Shown here: positions 8,870 to 17,141 of the stretch, one piece after another
Layout of the letters: each line of letters opens with the position of its first letter
Position numbering within the stretch: the stretch's first letter is position 1
Origin: Pseudolabrys sp.
GTDB taxonomy: Bacteria > Pseudomonadota > Alphaproteobacteria > Rhizobiales > Xanthobacteraceae
Direction of reading: 5' to 3'
Assembly (NCBI GenBank): GCA_026125925.1
Contig: JAHCKF010000014.1
Coordinates: 1 to 25,322, forward strand
DNA: 25,322 nt
Notes under the pieces: generated by a model
What the model saw: only the letters and a program-made list of their open reading frames with translations
Told to the model about the DNA's origin: nothing
Databases searched by the model: none
Position numbers and translations under genes: made by a program

Positions 8870-10035
8870 GATGCGGTCGCACCATGGGTGAGGCGCTCGA
8901 AGCGCTTGACGGTGGCCTCGATCCACTCGTTGAGGAAGGCCGGCGGTTCGATGATGAGACCGCGGTGGATCACAAAGGCGCCGCCGCCGATGGCGAAGGC
9001 GGTCGCGACATATTGCATCACCAGCATCCACGGCGCGTTGGCGCCGAACACGGTCGAGGCAAAGCCGACCAGCCTCAGCAAGGCGACGCCGCCGATCGCC
9101 CCCAGCATCGACATGGTGCGGCTTTGCCGCGTCGTGCGCGGCGCGCCGAGATAGGCAAAGGCAATGACGACGAAGGCAATCGGGTAGAGCGGGGCGATCA
9201 ACCGGTCATGCAGTTCGGCGCGGAACTGGCCCGGCTGCTCGATATAGGCGGGGTCTTTCGGGTCGGGGAACAGGAGCTGCCACAGGTAGCGCTCCCGGAT
9301 TGAATATTTCACCGCCTGCGGGCCGGCGGAGAATTGCGACAGGTCGAAGGCGTAGCGGTCGAACACGACCATCGCCGGGTCCTTCTTGCCGACCTGTTGA
9401 CGCTGCACCACGCCGTTCTGCAGGACGAGGAAGGTGCCGTTGTCGTTGTCGACGAGTTCGCCGCGTTCCGACACGACCGTCATGCGCTCGTTCGGATTGC
9501 GTCGGTCGTCGAGAAAAATGCCGACTAACTGGCCGTTGGCGCGGCGCTCGCGGATATGAATGGTGACACCTGACTCGATCGAGGTGAACCGGCCGGGCTG
9601 GACGATCGTGCTGACCACGTTGGCGCGCACTTCGGTGAGCCAATCGCGCAGCATGCGCAGCCCCTTGGGCGCGAAATAGGCGCTGATCGCCAGTACGATG
9701 ATCGACACCACGATCGCGACCGACATGAAGGCGCGAAACAGAATCCACGGCGACATGCCGGCGGCATTCATGACGATGATTTCGGAATCGGTCGACAGCT
9801 TGTTGAGCACGTGGGCGGTCGCGATCAAAAGCGCGATCGGGGCGATCACCAGGACGAGGAGGGGAATGATCAGGCCGGTGATGCCGACAAAGACCAGGAT
9901 GGTCTGGCCCTGGCTGGTCATGATGTCGATGTCGCGCAACGCCTGTGTCACCCAGATCACGGCCGTCAGGCTGATCAGGACCAGCGCGAACGCACCGAAC
10001 GTGGTGCGAAAGATGTACCGGTTGATGGAGCCCAT
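8866..10035 (-). CDS. lptF: LPS export ABC transporter permease LptF
   Basis: A 389-residue paralogue of LptG and the other membrane half of the LPS extractor. It begins MGSINRYIFRTTFGAFALVL and has three N-terminal membrane segments (about 11-30, 45-70 and 95-120) with the family block IVMNAAGMSPWILFRA between the second and third. A periplasmic beta-jellyroll region (about 130-275) and three C-terminal membrane segments follow. The frame is open back to 10257, but the added 74 residues are unlike the family and rich in Arg and Gly, so 10035 is chosen. It heads the six-gene minus-strand operon and is divergent from pepA, an arrangement also found in E. coli. Confidence 0.95.
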   Translation of the reverse strand: MGSINRYIFRTTFGAFALVLISLTAVIWVTQALRDIDIMTSQGQTILVFVGITGLIIPLLVLVIAPIALLIATAHVLNKLSTDSEIIVMNAAGMSPWILFRAFMSVAIVVSIIVLAISAYFAPKGLRMLRDWLTEVRANVVSTIVQPGRFTSIESGVTIHIRERRANGQLVGIFLDDRRNPNERMTVVSERGELVDNDNGTFLVLQNGVVQRQQVGKKDPAMVVFDRYAFDLSQFSAGPQAVKYSIRERYLWQLLFPDPKDPAYIEQPGQFRAELHDRLIAPLYPIAFVVIAFAYLGAPRTTRQSRTMSMLGAIGGVALLRLVGFASTVFGANAPWMLVMQYVATAFAIGGGAFVIHRGLIIEPPAFLNEWIEATVKRFERLTHGATAS

Positions 10036-10407
10036 GGCGTGCAGTCGATCCCCGTACCGGTCCAAATCCCTTGACGACCGGCACCCACCGTAACGTCGCG
10101 AGCAAAAGCTAACCCATCCCCACCGGTTAACCTTGTTCGGGGCACAAAATGGCTCCCCCAAGGCAAAGCCATTGATCATGCCCAACAAATGGTAAACGGC
10201 GCGGCGGCCCCTGACGAGCGGAACCAAGCCTTTTGGGGACGATTCTGGCAAGAACATAAGGGCGTTTTTACGGGCCGCGGCAGGCTTGTTCGGGGCCTGT
10301 AGAAAAGCCGGTCCGCAGCCGATCCGGGGGCTTTGCAGCGTCGGCTCGGGCAGCGCATATGGGAGAACGGCTGCCCCCCACGACCTTCCGGAAACCAGGA
10401 ATTACAC
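10036..10407. promoter_or_regulatory. Divergent intergenic region between lptF and pepA
   Basis: A 372-base gap with no supported gene. It must hold the promoter for the lptF-to-rsmA operon and for pepA. Visible features are a plus-strand sigma-70-like pair before pepA (listed separately), a palindrome GGTTAACC at 10125-10132, and a 12-base direct repeat CTTGTTCGGGGC at 10132-10143 and 10285-10296. I could not pick out a convincing promoter on the minus strand for lptF. Frames that cross the region on either strand look like non-coding read-through. Confidence 0.6.
10333..10361 (+). promoter_or_regulatory. Candidate sigma-70-type promoter for pepA
   Basis: TTGCAG at 10333-10338 is followed after 17 bases by CATATG at 10356-10361. 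This would place the transcript start near 10368 and leave a leader of about 40 bases before the pepA ATG at 10408. The -35 hexamer matches the consensus moderately and the -10 less well. Spotted by eye only. Confidence 0.35.
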
Positions 10408-11919
10408 ATGGCCAATGCCCCCAAGATCGCCTTCAGCCCTGCTGCGCCTGCCAAGGCGGCGGGCACCGTCGTCGTTTTCTGCGACGAAGGGCTGAAATTC
10501 GGGCCATTGGCCGACCGCGTTCTGGGCGGAGCGGCCGGGCTGATCGGCCGGGCGGCCAAGGCCGAGCGATTCACCGGCAAGGCTGGGACGGCGCTGGAAC
10601 TGCTGGTGCCGGAAGGGCTTAAGGCGGATCGCCTGGTCGTCATCGGGGCCGGCAAGGCGGCCGACCGCAAACAGCAGGATTGGGTCAAGCTGGGCGGCGC
10701 AGCGATGGGCAAGCTGCCCAAGGCCGGCGACGCCGTCGTCGTTGCCGACCTGCCGGGGGCCGGCAAAGACAAGGGCATGAGCGGGGCCCAGGCTGCCGAT
10801 CTCGCCCAGGGGGCGATGCTGCGGGCCTATGCCTTCGACCGTTACAAGACCCGGCGCAAGCCGGATGAGGAACCGGCCGGCGCGCGCAATGTCACCATCG
10901 TGACCGCCGACGTGACCGCAGCGCGCAAGGCCTTCGCCGAACGCGAGGCCATCGCCGAAGGCGTGCTGATGGCGCGCGACCTCGTCAACGAACCGCCGAA
11001 CGTCCTTTACCCGGAGGAATTCGCCCGTCGCACGCTCGCGCTGAAAAAGGCCGGCTGCACCGTCGAGGTTCTGAACATGGCGGCGCTGAAGAAGCTCGGC
11101 ATGGGCGCCTTGCTCGGCGTCGGCCAGGGGTCGGCGCGTGAAAGCCGGGTGGTTGTGATGCGCTGGACCGGCGGCAAGAAGGGCGAGGCGCCGGTTGCCT
11201 TTATCGGCAAGGGCGTCTGTTTCGACACCGGCGGCATTTCGATCAAGCCGGCGGCCGGCATGGAGGACATGAAGGGCGACATGGCAGGTGCGGCCTGTGT
11301 CGTCGGCCTGATGCAGGCGCTCGCCGCGCGCAAGGCGCGCGTCAACGCCGTCGGCGTCATCGGTCTCGTCGAGAACATGCCTGATGGCAACGCCCAGCGT
11401 CCCGGCGATATCGTCAAGTCGATGTCGGGACAGACCATCGAAATCATCAATACCGACGCGGAAGGACGCCTCGTTCTCGGCGACGTGCTCTGGTACACGA
11501 AGGAGAAGTACAAGCCGAAATTCATGGTCAATCTGGCGACGCTGACCGGCGCCATCGTCGTCGCGCTTGGGCACGAATATGCCGGCTTGTTCTCCAACAA
11601 TGACGAACTGAGCGAGCGGCTCGCGCAATCGGGCGAGGCGACGGGCGAGACGGTGTGGCGCATGCCGCTCAGCCCGGCTTACGACAAGATGATCGATTCC
11701 AAATTCGCCGACATGAAGAATACTGGCGGCTCGCGCTACGGCGGTGCGATCACGGCCGCACAGTTCCTCCAGCGTTTCGTCGACAAAACCCCGTGGGCGC
11801 ATCTCGACATCGCCGGCACCGGCATGGATTCTCGTCAGAACGAGATCAACAAGAGCTGGGCCTCGGGCTGGGGCGTGCGGCTGCTCGACCGCCTGGTGGC
11901 GGATTATTACGAGGGGTGA
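10408..11919 (+). CDS. pepA: Leucyl aminopeptidase PepA
   Basis: A 503-residue M17-family metallo-aminopeptidase that removes N-terminal residues from peptides in the cytoplasm. The N-terminal macro-like domain is variable. The catalytic domain shows [14 protein letters not shown] from residue 268 (catalytic Lys268, metal ligand Asp273) and the family signature NTDAEGRL at 348-355, which supplies metal ligands and the catalytic Arg. In E. coli PepA also binds DNA; nothing here shows that. ATG 10408 is preceded by CCAGGA at about 8 bases. The frame runs open to 10333, but those extra codons precede the usual N-terminus. The stop is 16 bases before holC. Confidence 0.97.
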   Translation: MANAPKIAFSPAAPAKAAGTVVVFCDEGLKFGPLADRVLGGAAGLIGRAAKAERFTGKAGTALELLVPEGLKADRLVVIGAGKAADRKQQDWVKLGGAAMGKLPKAGDAVVVADLPGAGKDKGMSGAQAADLAQGAMLRAYAFDRYKTRRKPDEEPAGARNVTIVTADVTAARKAFAEREAIAEGVLMARDLVNEPPNVLYPEEFARRTLALKKAGCTVEVLNMAALKKLGMGALLGVGQGSARESRVVVMRWTGGKKGEAPVAFIGKGVCFDTGGISIKPAAGMEDMKGDMAGAACVVGLMQALAARKARVNAVGVIGLVENMPDGNAQRPGDIVKSMSGQTIEIINTDAEGRLVLGDVLWYTKEKYKPKFMVNLATLTGAIVVALGHEYAGLFSNNDELSERLAQSGEATGETVWRMPLSPAYDKMIDSKFADMKNTGGSRYGGAITAAQFLQRFVDKTPWAHLDIAGTGMDSRQNEINKSWASGWGVRLLDRLVADYYEG

Positions 11920-11935
11920 GCGCCGCGGCGGACCG

Positions 11936-12388
11936 ATGACCGAAGTTCTGTTTTATCACCTGCAAGGCCAGAAGCTCGAAGGCGTGCTGACGCCGTTGAT
12001 CGAGAAGTCGCTCGATCGCGGCTGGCGCGTTGCGGTGCAGGGCAATGACGAGGAGCGCATCGAGGCGCTCGATTCGCATCTGTGGACCTATCGTGACGAT
12101 GGCTTCCTGCCGCACGGTACCTGGCGGGAGGCCGAGGCGGCGCAGCAGCCGGTGCTGCTCACGGTCAACGGCACCAATCCGAACGCGGCGACGGTGCGCT
12201 TCCTGATCGACGGTGCAGGACTCCCCGAGGATGCCGAGGCCTATCAGCGCATCGTACTGGTGTTCGACGGCGACAATGACGAGGCGGTGGCACAAGCGCG
12301 CGGCTTCTGGACCGAGGCCAAGACCAAGGGCTTCGAGGCCACCTACTGGCAGCCCGATGACAACGGCCGCTGGGTCAAGAAGGCCTGA
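11936..12388 (+). CDS. holC: DNA polymerase III chi subunit HolC
   Basis: A 150-residue cytoplasmic protein starting MTEVLFYHLQGQKLEGVLTPLIEKSLDRGWRV, typical of HolC, with later IEALDSHLWTYRDDGFLPHG and QPVLLTVNGTNPN blocks that match the family. HolC links the clamp loader to single-strand-binding protein at the replication fork. The frame is open upstream to 11744 inside pepA, but homology starts at the 11936 Met. It follows pepA by 16 bases, the same pepA-holC order as in E. coli, so co-transcription is likely. In E. coli valS follows; here a lipoprotein gene does. Confidence 0.93.
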   Translation: MTEVLFYHLQGQKLEGVLTPLIEKSLDRGWRVAVQGNDEERIEALDSHLWTYRDDGFLPHGTWREAEAAQQPVLLTVNGTNPNAATVRFLIDGAGLPEDAEAYQRIVLVFDGDNDEAVAQARGFWTEAKTKGFEATYWQPDDNGRWVKKA

Positions 12389-12397
12389 TCATCAGCG

Positions 12398-12431
12398 CGG
12401 CCACCGGCCGAATGCTCGGTCAGTGGCCGAG
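12398..12431 (+). terminator. Weak candidate terminator hairpins after holC
   Basis: Two small stems follow the holC stop: CGGCC-ACC-GGCCG at 12398-12410, and CTCGG (12415-12419) paired with CCGAG (12427-12431). Neither is followed by a T-run, so intrinsic termination is uncertain. The 116-base gap to the next gene otherwise holds only its probable ribosome sites. Confidence 0.3.
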
Positions 12432-12504
12432 TGGGGCGCGCCGGAAATCGGGCGTAGCTTGCCCTGCGCCATTGTGATGACGCAAAATAGGTTTTAGGGA
12501 CAAC

Positions 12505-13128
12505 GTGATAGGACAGCGCGGGGGAGAAACCGCTTTGGCGCAGTGCGACTTCAACTGGAAACTGCCGGCCGCAGGGCTGCTGGCGCTCAGCGTAGCCGGC
12601 TGTTCCGGCATGGCCGACACGTTCAAATCCGACGCCGGTTGGTTCTCCAAGCCGATCACCAGCGTGCTGTCGCGCGAAGACGGCTCCGGCACCATGGGCA
12701 ACAAGAATTTCTCGCTCGGTCCGACCGGTCCGGTCGGACCCGAGGAATTGGTCAATCCGGATGGCTCCTGCGCGCCCGCCGCGGTCGAGTCTCCGGCACC
12801 GGGCAGCCCGGCCGCGCCGCAGGCGAGCACTGCTGCTGCAATGCCGGCATCCAGCGCCGCTGATGCGTCGCCGCCGGTGCTCGGTGGCATCGCGCTCGGC
12901 ATGACGGAGTGTCAGACGGTGCGGCGTGCCGGCACACCGAGCAATGTCGCGATCGGCGCCGGCGACAACAACGCCCGCAAGGTCGTTCTGACCTACCTCA
13001 GCGGCACCTGGCCCGGCGTCTATACGTTCGAATCCGGACGTCTCAAGGTGATCGACGAGGTGCCGCAGGCGCAGAAGCCGGCACGGAAGCCAGTCGCCAA
13101 AAAGAGGGCGCCCGCCAAGCGGAGCTGA
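12505..13128 (+). CDS. Predicted lipoprotein with BamE/SmpA-like C-terminal segment
   Basis: A 207-residue protein of unknown function. A hydrophobic stretch LPAAGLLALSVAGC ends in a lipobox (VAGC, Cys33), so it is probably exported and lipid-anchored. Residues 90-125 are a Pro/Ala/Ser linker. Residues 127-187 (GGIALGMTECQTVRRAGTP, then YTFESGRLKVIDEVP) recall SmpA/OmlA/BamE-type folds, which usually carry a GMT-x-xQV-x-x-x-xG-x-P pattern; this is inference. The last 20 residues are strongly basic (Lys, Arg, Ala, Pro). The start is uncertain. GTG 12505 has AGGGA four bases upstream, while TTG 12535 has a better-spaced GGGGAG and gives a neater 22-residue signal peptide. It converges on the ABC-F gene. 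Confidence 0.75.
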   Translation: MIGQRGGETALAQCDFNWKLPAAGLLALSVAGCSGMADTFKSDAGWFSKPITSVLSREDGSGTMGNKNFSLGPTGPVGPEELVNPDGSCAPAAVESPAPGSPAAPQASTAAAMPASSAADASPPVLGGIALGMTECQTVRRAGTPSNVAIGAGDNNARKVVLTYLSGTWPGVYTFESGRLKVIDEVPQAQKPARKPVAKKRAPAKRS

Positions 13129-13139
13129 CGCTCATCGCG

Positions 13140-15008
<1,869 letters not shown>

Positions 15009-15055
15009 GGGCCGCTATGTGGCTGAGGAGTCCGTGCGGCGCAATAGCTCGTCCG

Positions 15056-15583
15056 TCAGCCGATCCTGCCCAGTCCGACCCCGCTTTCGCGCTGATAGGC
15101 GACGAGGTCGAAGCCCGGCGTCCGATCGTTGCCGATGATCGCGGTGAGCAGGGCGTGCGCCTGGCCGCGGTGGTGGGTCTGGTGGTTGAAGAAATGATCG
15201 AGCGTCGGTGCCAGCGGCTGTTCGATGGTGCGCACCGGGTTCGTCATCGTGCGATAGCGAAGCAATCCCGTGAGCTTTTCCTGATCGAGACCGTCTATGT
15301 AGCGATTGATAAGGACGTCTTGCGATCGCCGGGCGGATCGCAAATCCTCGAACTTGTCATGCAGGATTGTATCGAGACTCGGCGGCACCTCGCCAACGCC
15401 CGTAAAGCGCCGCATCCAGATGCGGTCGGCGACGAGAATGTGGTTCAAGGTGCCGTGCAGCGACTTGAAAAAGGCGCCGCGGTCGCGGCGGTATTCCGCG
15501 TCGGGCACGAGCGCGGCGGCGTCATAGAGCCGCTCGTTGCACCAGGCGTTGTAGCCGGCAAACATCTGGTAACGCGATTTCAT
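15056..15583 (-). CDS. DinB family protein
   Basis: A 175-residue four-helix-bundle protein of the DinB/YfiT-like superfamily, whose members bind a metal through three histidines; many are thiol-dependent enzymes or damage-inducible proteins of unknown role. Candidate ligands are His48 (LNHILVADRIW) and the His134/His138 pair in FFNHQTHHRGQAH. The start is MKSRYQMFAGYNAWCNERLY at 15583, preceded by GGAGAACGGGGAACC, a good ribosome site; the longer open frame to 15727 reads into the promoter region. It may be co-transcribed with the ABC-F gene downstream. I cannot name a substrate. No LexA-type box was looked for systematically. Confidence 0.88.
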   Translation of the reverse strand: MKSRYQMFAGYNAWCNERLYDAAALVPDAEYRRDRGAFFKSLHGTLNHILVADRIWMRRFTGVGEVPPSLDTILHDKFEDLRSARRSQDVLINRYIDGLDQEKLTGLLRYRTMTNPVRTIEQPLAPTLDHFFNHQTHHRGQAHALLTAIIGNDRTPGFDLVAYQRESGVGLGRIG

Positions 15584-15653
15584 GGTTCCCCGTTCTCCGG
15601 CATGCCGCCGGTATTGCTCGAAAAGCACCTGATAAGCCACCGCAAAACTGACC

Positions 15654-15705
15654 TTGCCCCGGCCCCATGCCCGCCGGTATAAGCCGCCCGCAATCTCCCC
15701 TCCAA
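15654..15705. promoter_or_regulatory. Overlapping divergent promoters, dinB-like gene and ndk
   Basis: On the plus strand TTGCCC (15654-15659), an 18-base spacer and TATAAG (15678-15683) could drive ndk with a leader of about 77 bases. On the minus strand TTGGAG (complement of 15700-15705), a 17-base spacer and TTATAC (complement of 15677-15682) could drive the DinB-family gene. The two -10 elements occupy nearly the same bases, so the promoters would compete for polymerase. Found by eye. Confidence 0.4.
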
Positions 15706-15766
15706 TCAAAGTCGGACACCTGACCAAATCCGGGTCCGATCAATGTCACTGAAGGATTTAAACCCG

Positions 15767-16189
15767 ATGGCGGTCGAGCGTACTTTTTCCATTCTCAAAC
15801 CCGATGCGACCGAGCGCAATCTCACCGGCGCCATCAACGCCATGATCGAGAAGGCCGGCCTGCGCATCGTGGCGCAAAAGCGTGTGCGCATCACCAAGGC
15901 GCAGGCGGAACAGTTCTACGGCGTGCACAAGGCGCGGCCGTTCTTCGGCGAGCTCGTCGAGTTCATGACTTCTGGTCCGGTCGTCGTGCAGGTGCTCGAA
16001 GGCGAGGGCGCCATCGCCAAGTACCGCGACGTGATGGGGGCCACCGATCCGTCGAAGGCGGCCGACGGCACCATCCGCAAGGTCCACGCCAAGTCGATCG
16101 GCGAGAATTCGGTGCATGGTTCCGACTCGCCGGAGAACGCGGTGATCGAGATCAACCAGTTCTTCTCGGGCAACGAGATCGTCGGCTGA
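15767..16189 (+). CDS. ndk: Nucleoside diphosphate kinase
   Basis: A 140-residue enzyme that transfers the gamma-phosphate between nucleoside triphosphates and diphosphates through a phosphohistidine. It starts [21 protein letters not shown] and carries the active-site motif [11 protein letters not shown] with catalytic His117. Length and sequence match the bacterial family throughout. An upstream in-frame ATG at 15743 lacks a ribosome site, whereas AAGGA at 15752-15756 fits ATG 15767. A perfect 7-base stem follows the stop (listed separately). Confidence 0.97.
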   Translation: MAVERTFSILKPDATERNLTGAINAMIEKAGLRIVAQKRVRITKAQAEQFYGVHKARPFFGELVEFMTSGPVVVQVLEGEGAIAKYRDVMGATDPSKAADGTIRKVHAKSIGENSVHGSDSPENAVIEINQFFSGNEIVG

Positions 16190-16212
16190 CGCCCGAATGA
16201 TGACAACCGGCT

Positions 16213-16233
16213 GCGGGCCTGACGAAGGCCCGC
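16213..16233 (+). terminator. Candidate ndk terminator hairpin
   Basis: GCGGGCC (16213-16219) pairs perfectly with GGCCCGC (16227-16233) around a TGACGAA loop, 23 bases after the ndk stop. No T-run follows, so it may be a weak or Rho-assisted terminator. Confidence 0.45.
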
Positions 16234-16249
16234 CGCCGACTCGGACGGA

Positions 16250-16291
16250 ATGTCCGCATAGAAGAAAATCCGCGTTACAACATGCGGACAT
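16250..16291 (+). promoter_or_regulatory. Perfect 10-base inverted repeat upstream of terC-like gene
   Basis: ATGTCCGCAT (16250-16259) is repeated exactly inverted as ATGCGGACAT (16282-16291), with 22 bases between. The right arm ends 20 bases before the TerC-family ATG and just before its ribosome site GGGGAGG (16298-16304). It could form an mRNA hairpin controlling the gene, be a protein-binding dyad, or be a second terminator of ndk. It does not resemble, as far as I can tell, the yybP-ykoY manganese riboswitch that precedes some terC-like genes. Confidence 0.55.
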
Positions 16292-16311
16292 GACGTTGGG
16301 GAGGCGACACG

Positions 16312-17067
16312 ATGACGGGAGTGCTTGATCCATCGGCCTGGGGCGCCATGCTCAGTGCCGGCTGGGGCGAAATGGGCAGCGGCCAGTTCTGGGTCGCGCT
16401 CGTCAAGATCATGTGGATCAACATCCTGCTGTCCGGCGACAACGCGCTTGTCATCGCCATGGCCTGCCGCGGCCTGCCGGATTCGCAGCGCAAATGGGGC
16501 ATGATCCTCGGCGCCGGCGTCGCCGTCGGCATGCGCATCGTCTTCACCGGCATCGTCGCCACGCTGATGACGCTGCCATGGCTGAAGATCGCCGGCGGCC
16601 TGGCGCTGTTCTATGTCGCCGCCAAGCTGCTGGTGCCGGACGAGGCCGAGGACGATCACGGCGAAGCGGTGCAGCACCTGTGGCGCGCGGTGCGCATCGT
16701 GGCGCTTGCCGACATCATCATGAGTCTCGACAACGTCATCGCCATCGCGGCCGCGGCTGACGGCAACATGGCGCTGCTGATCCTCGGCCTTGCCATCTCG
16801 ATCCCGCTGATCGTTGCCGGCGCGGCGCTCATCATGGCGTTGCTCGACCGGTTCCCGGTGCTGGTCTGGGCCGGTTCTGCGCTGCTCGGCTGGATCTCGG
16901 GCGAGGTGATCGCGACCGATCCGGTCGTGACCGGCTATCTCGCCCAATACGGCTCGGGCACCGCACACATGGTCGAATACGCCTCGGCCGCGATCGGCGC
17001 CGTGCTTGTGCTGCTCATCGGCGGCCTGTGGCGGCGCTCGCGGATGCCGAAGGAGAGCGAAATCTAA
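16312..17067 (+). CDS. TerC family integral membrane protein (YjbE type)
   Basis: A 251-residue polytopic inner-membrane protein with about seven hydrophobic segments. The family's paired acidic motifs are present: SGDNALVIA at residues 41-49 and SLDNVIAIA at 138-146, in two homologous halves, as expected for TerC proteins. Some TerC homologues export manganese or help load metals onto exported enzymes; tellurium resistance is only the historical name. A cytoplasmic loop around 108-122 is acidic with histidines (DEAEDDHGEAVQH) and could contact metal. GGGGAGG lies 7 bases before ATG 16312, a strong start. It lies between ndk and the molybdopterin oxidoreductase on the same strand. The substrate is not decided by sequence. 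Confidence 0.9.
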   Translation: MTGVLDPSAWGAMLSAGWGEMGSGQFWVALVKIMWINILLSGDNALVIAMACRGLPDSQRKWGMILGAGVAVGMRIVFTGIVATLMTLPWLKIAGGLALFYVAAKLLVPDEAEDDHGEAVQHLWRAVRIVALADIIMSLDNVIAIAAAADGNMALLILGLAISIPLIVAGAALIMALLDRFPVLVWAGSALLGWISGEVIATDPVVTGYLAQYGSGTAHMVEYASAAIGAVLVLLIGGLWRRSRMPKESEI

Positions 17068-17141
17068 CGTGAAGGCGGCCGTGGGCGCTTTGCCGCCCGC
17101 TGCCGCGACACGCCGCTATCCGGGCGGTATAGTCGGTTCCC

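Noticed and set aside
10036..10257. N-terminal extension of LptF by 74 residues
   Set aside because: The extension is Arg/Gly-rich, unlike LptF, and would consume the divergent promoter region.
10176..10778. 200-codon minus-strand frame across the pepA start
   Set aside because: Ser/Pro/Ala-rich composition, no ribosome site seen and it overlaps pepA coding sequence.
10402..11802. 466-codon minus-strand frame opposite pepA
   Set aside because: Shadow of pepA with low-complexity composition and no homology I recognise.
16190..16311. yybP-ykoY manganese riboswitch upstream of terC
   Set aside because: The inverted repeat present is simple and I cannot find the conserved loop sequences of that class.
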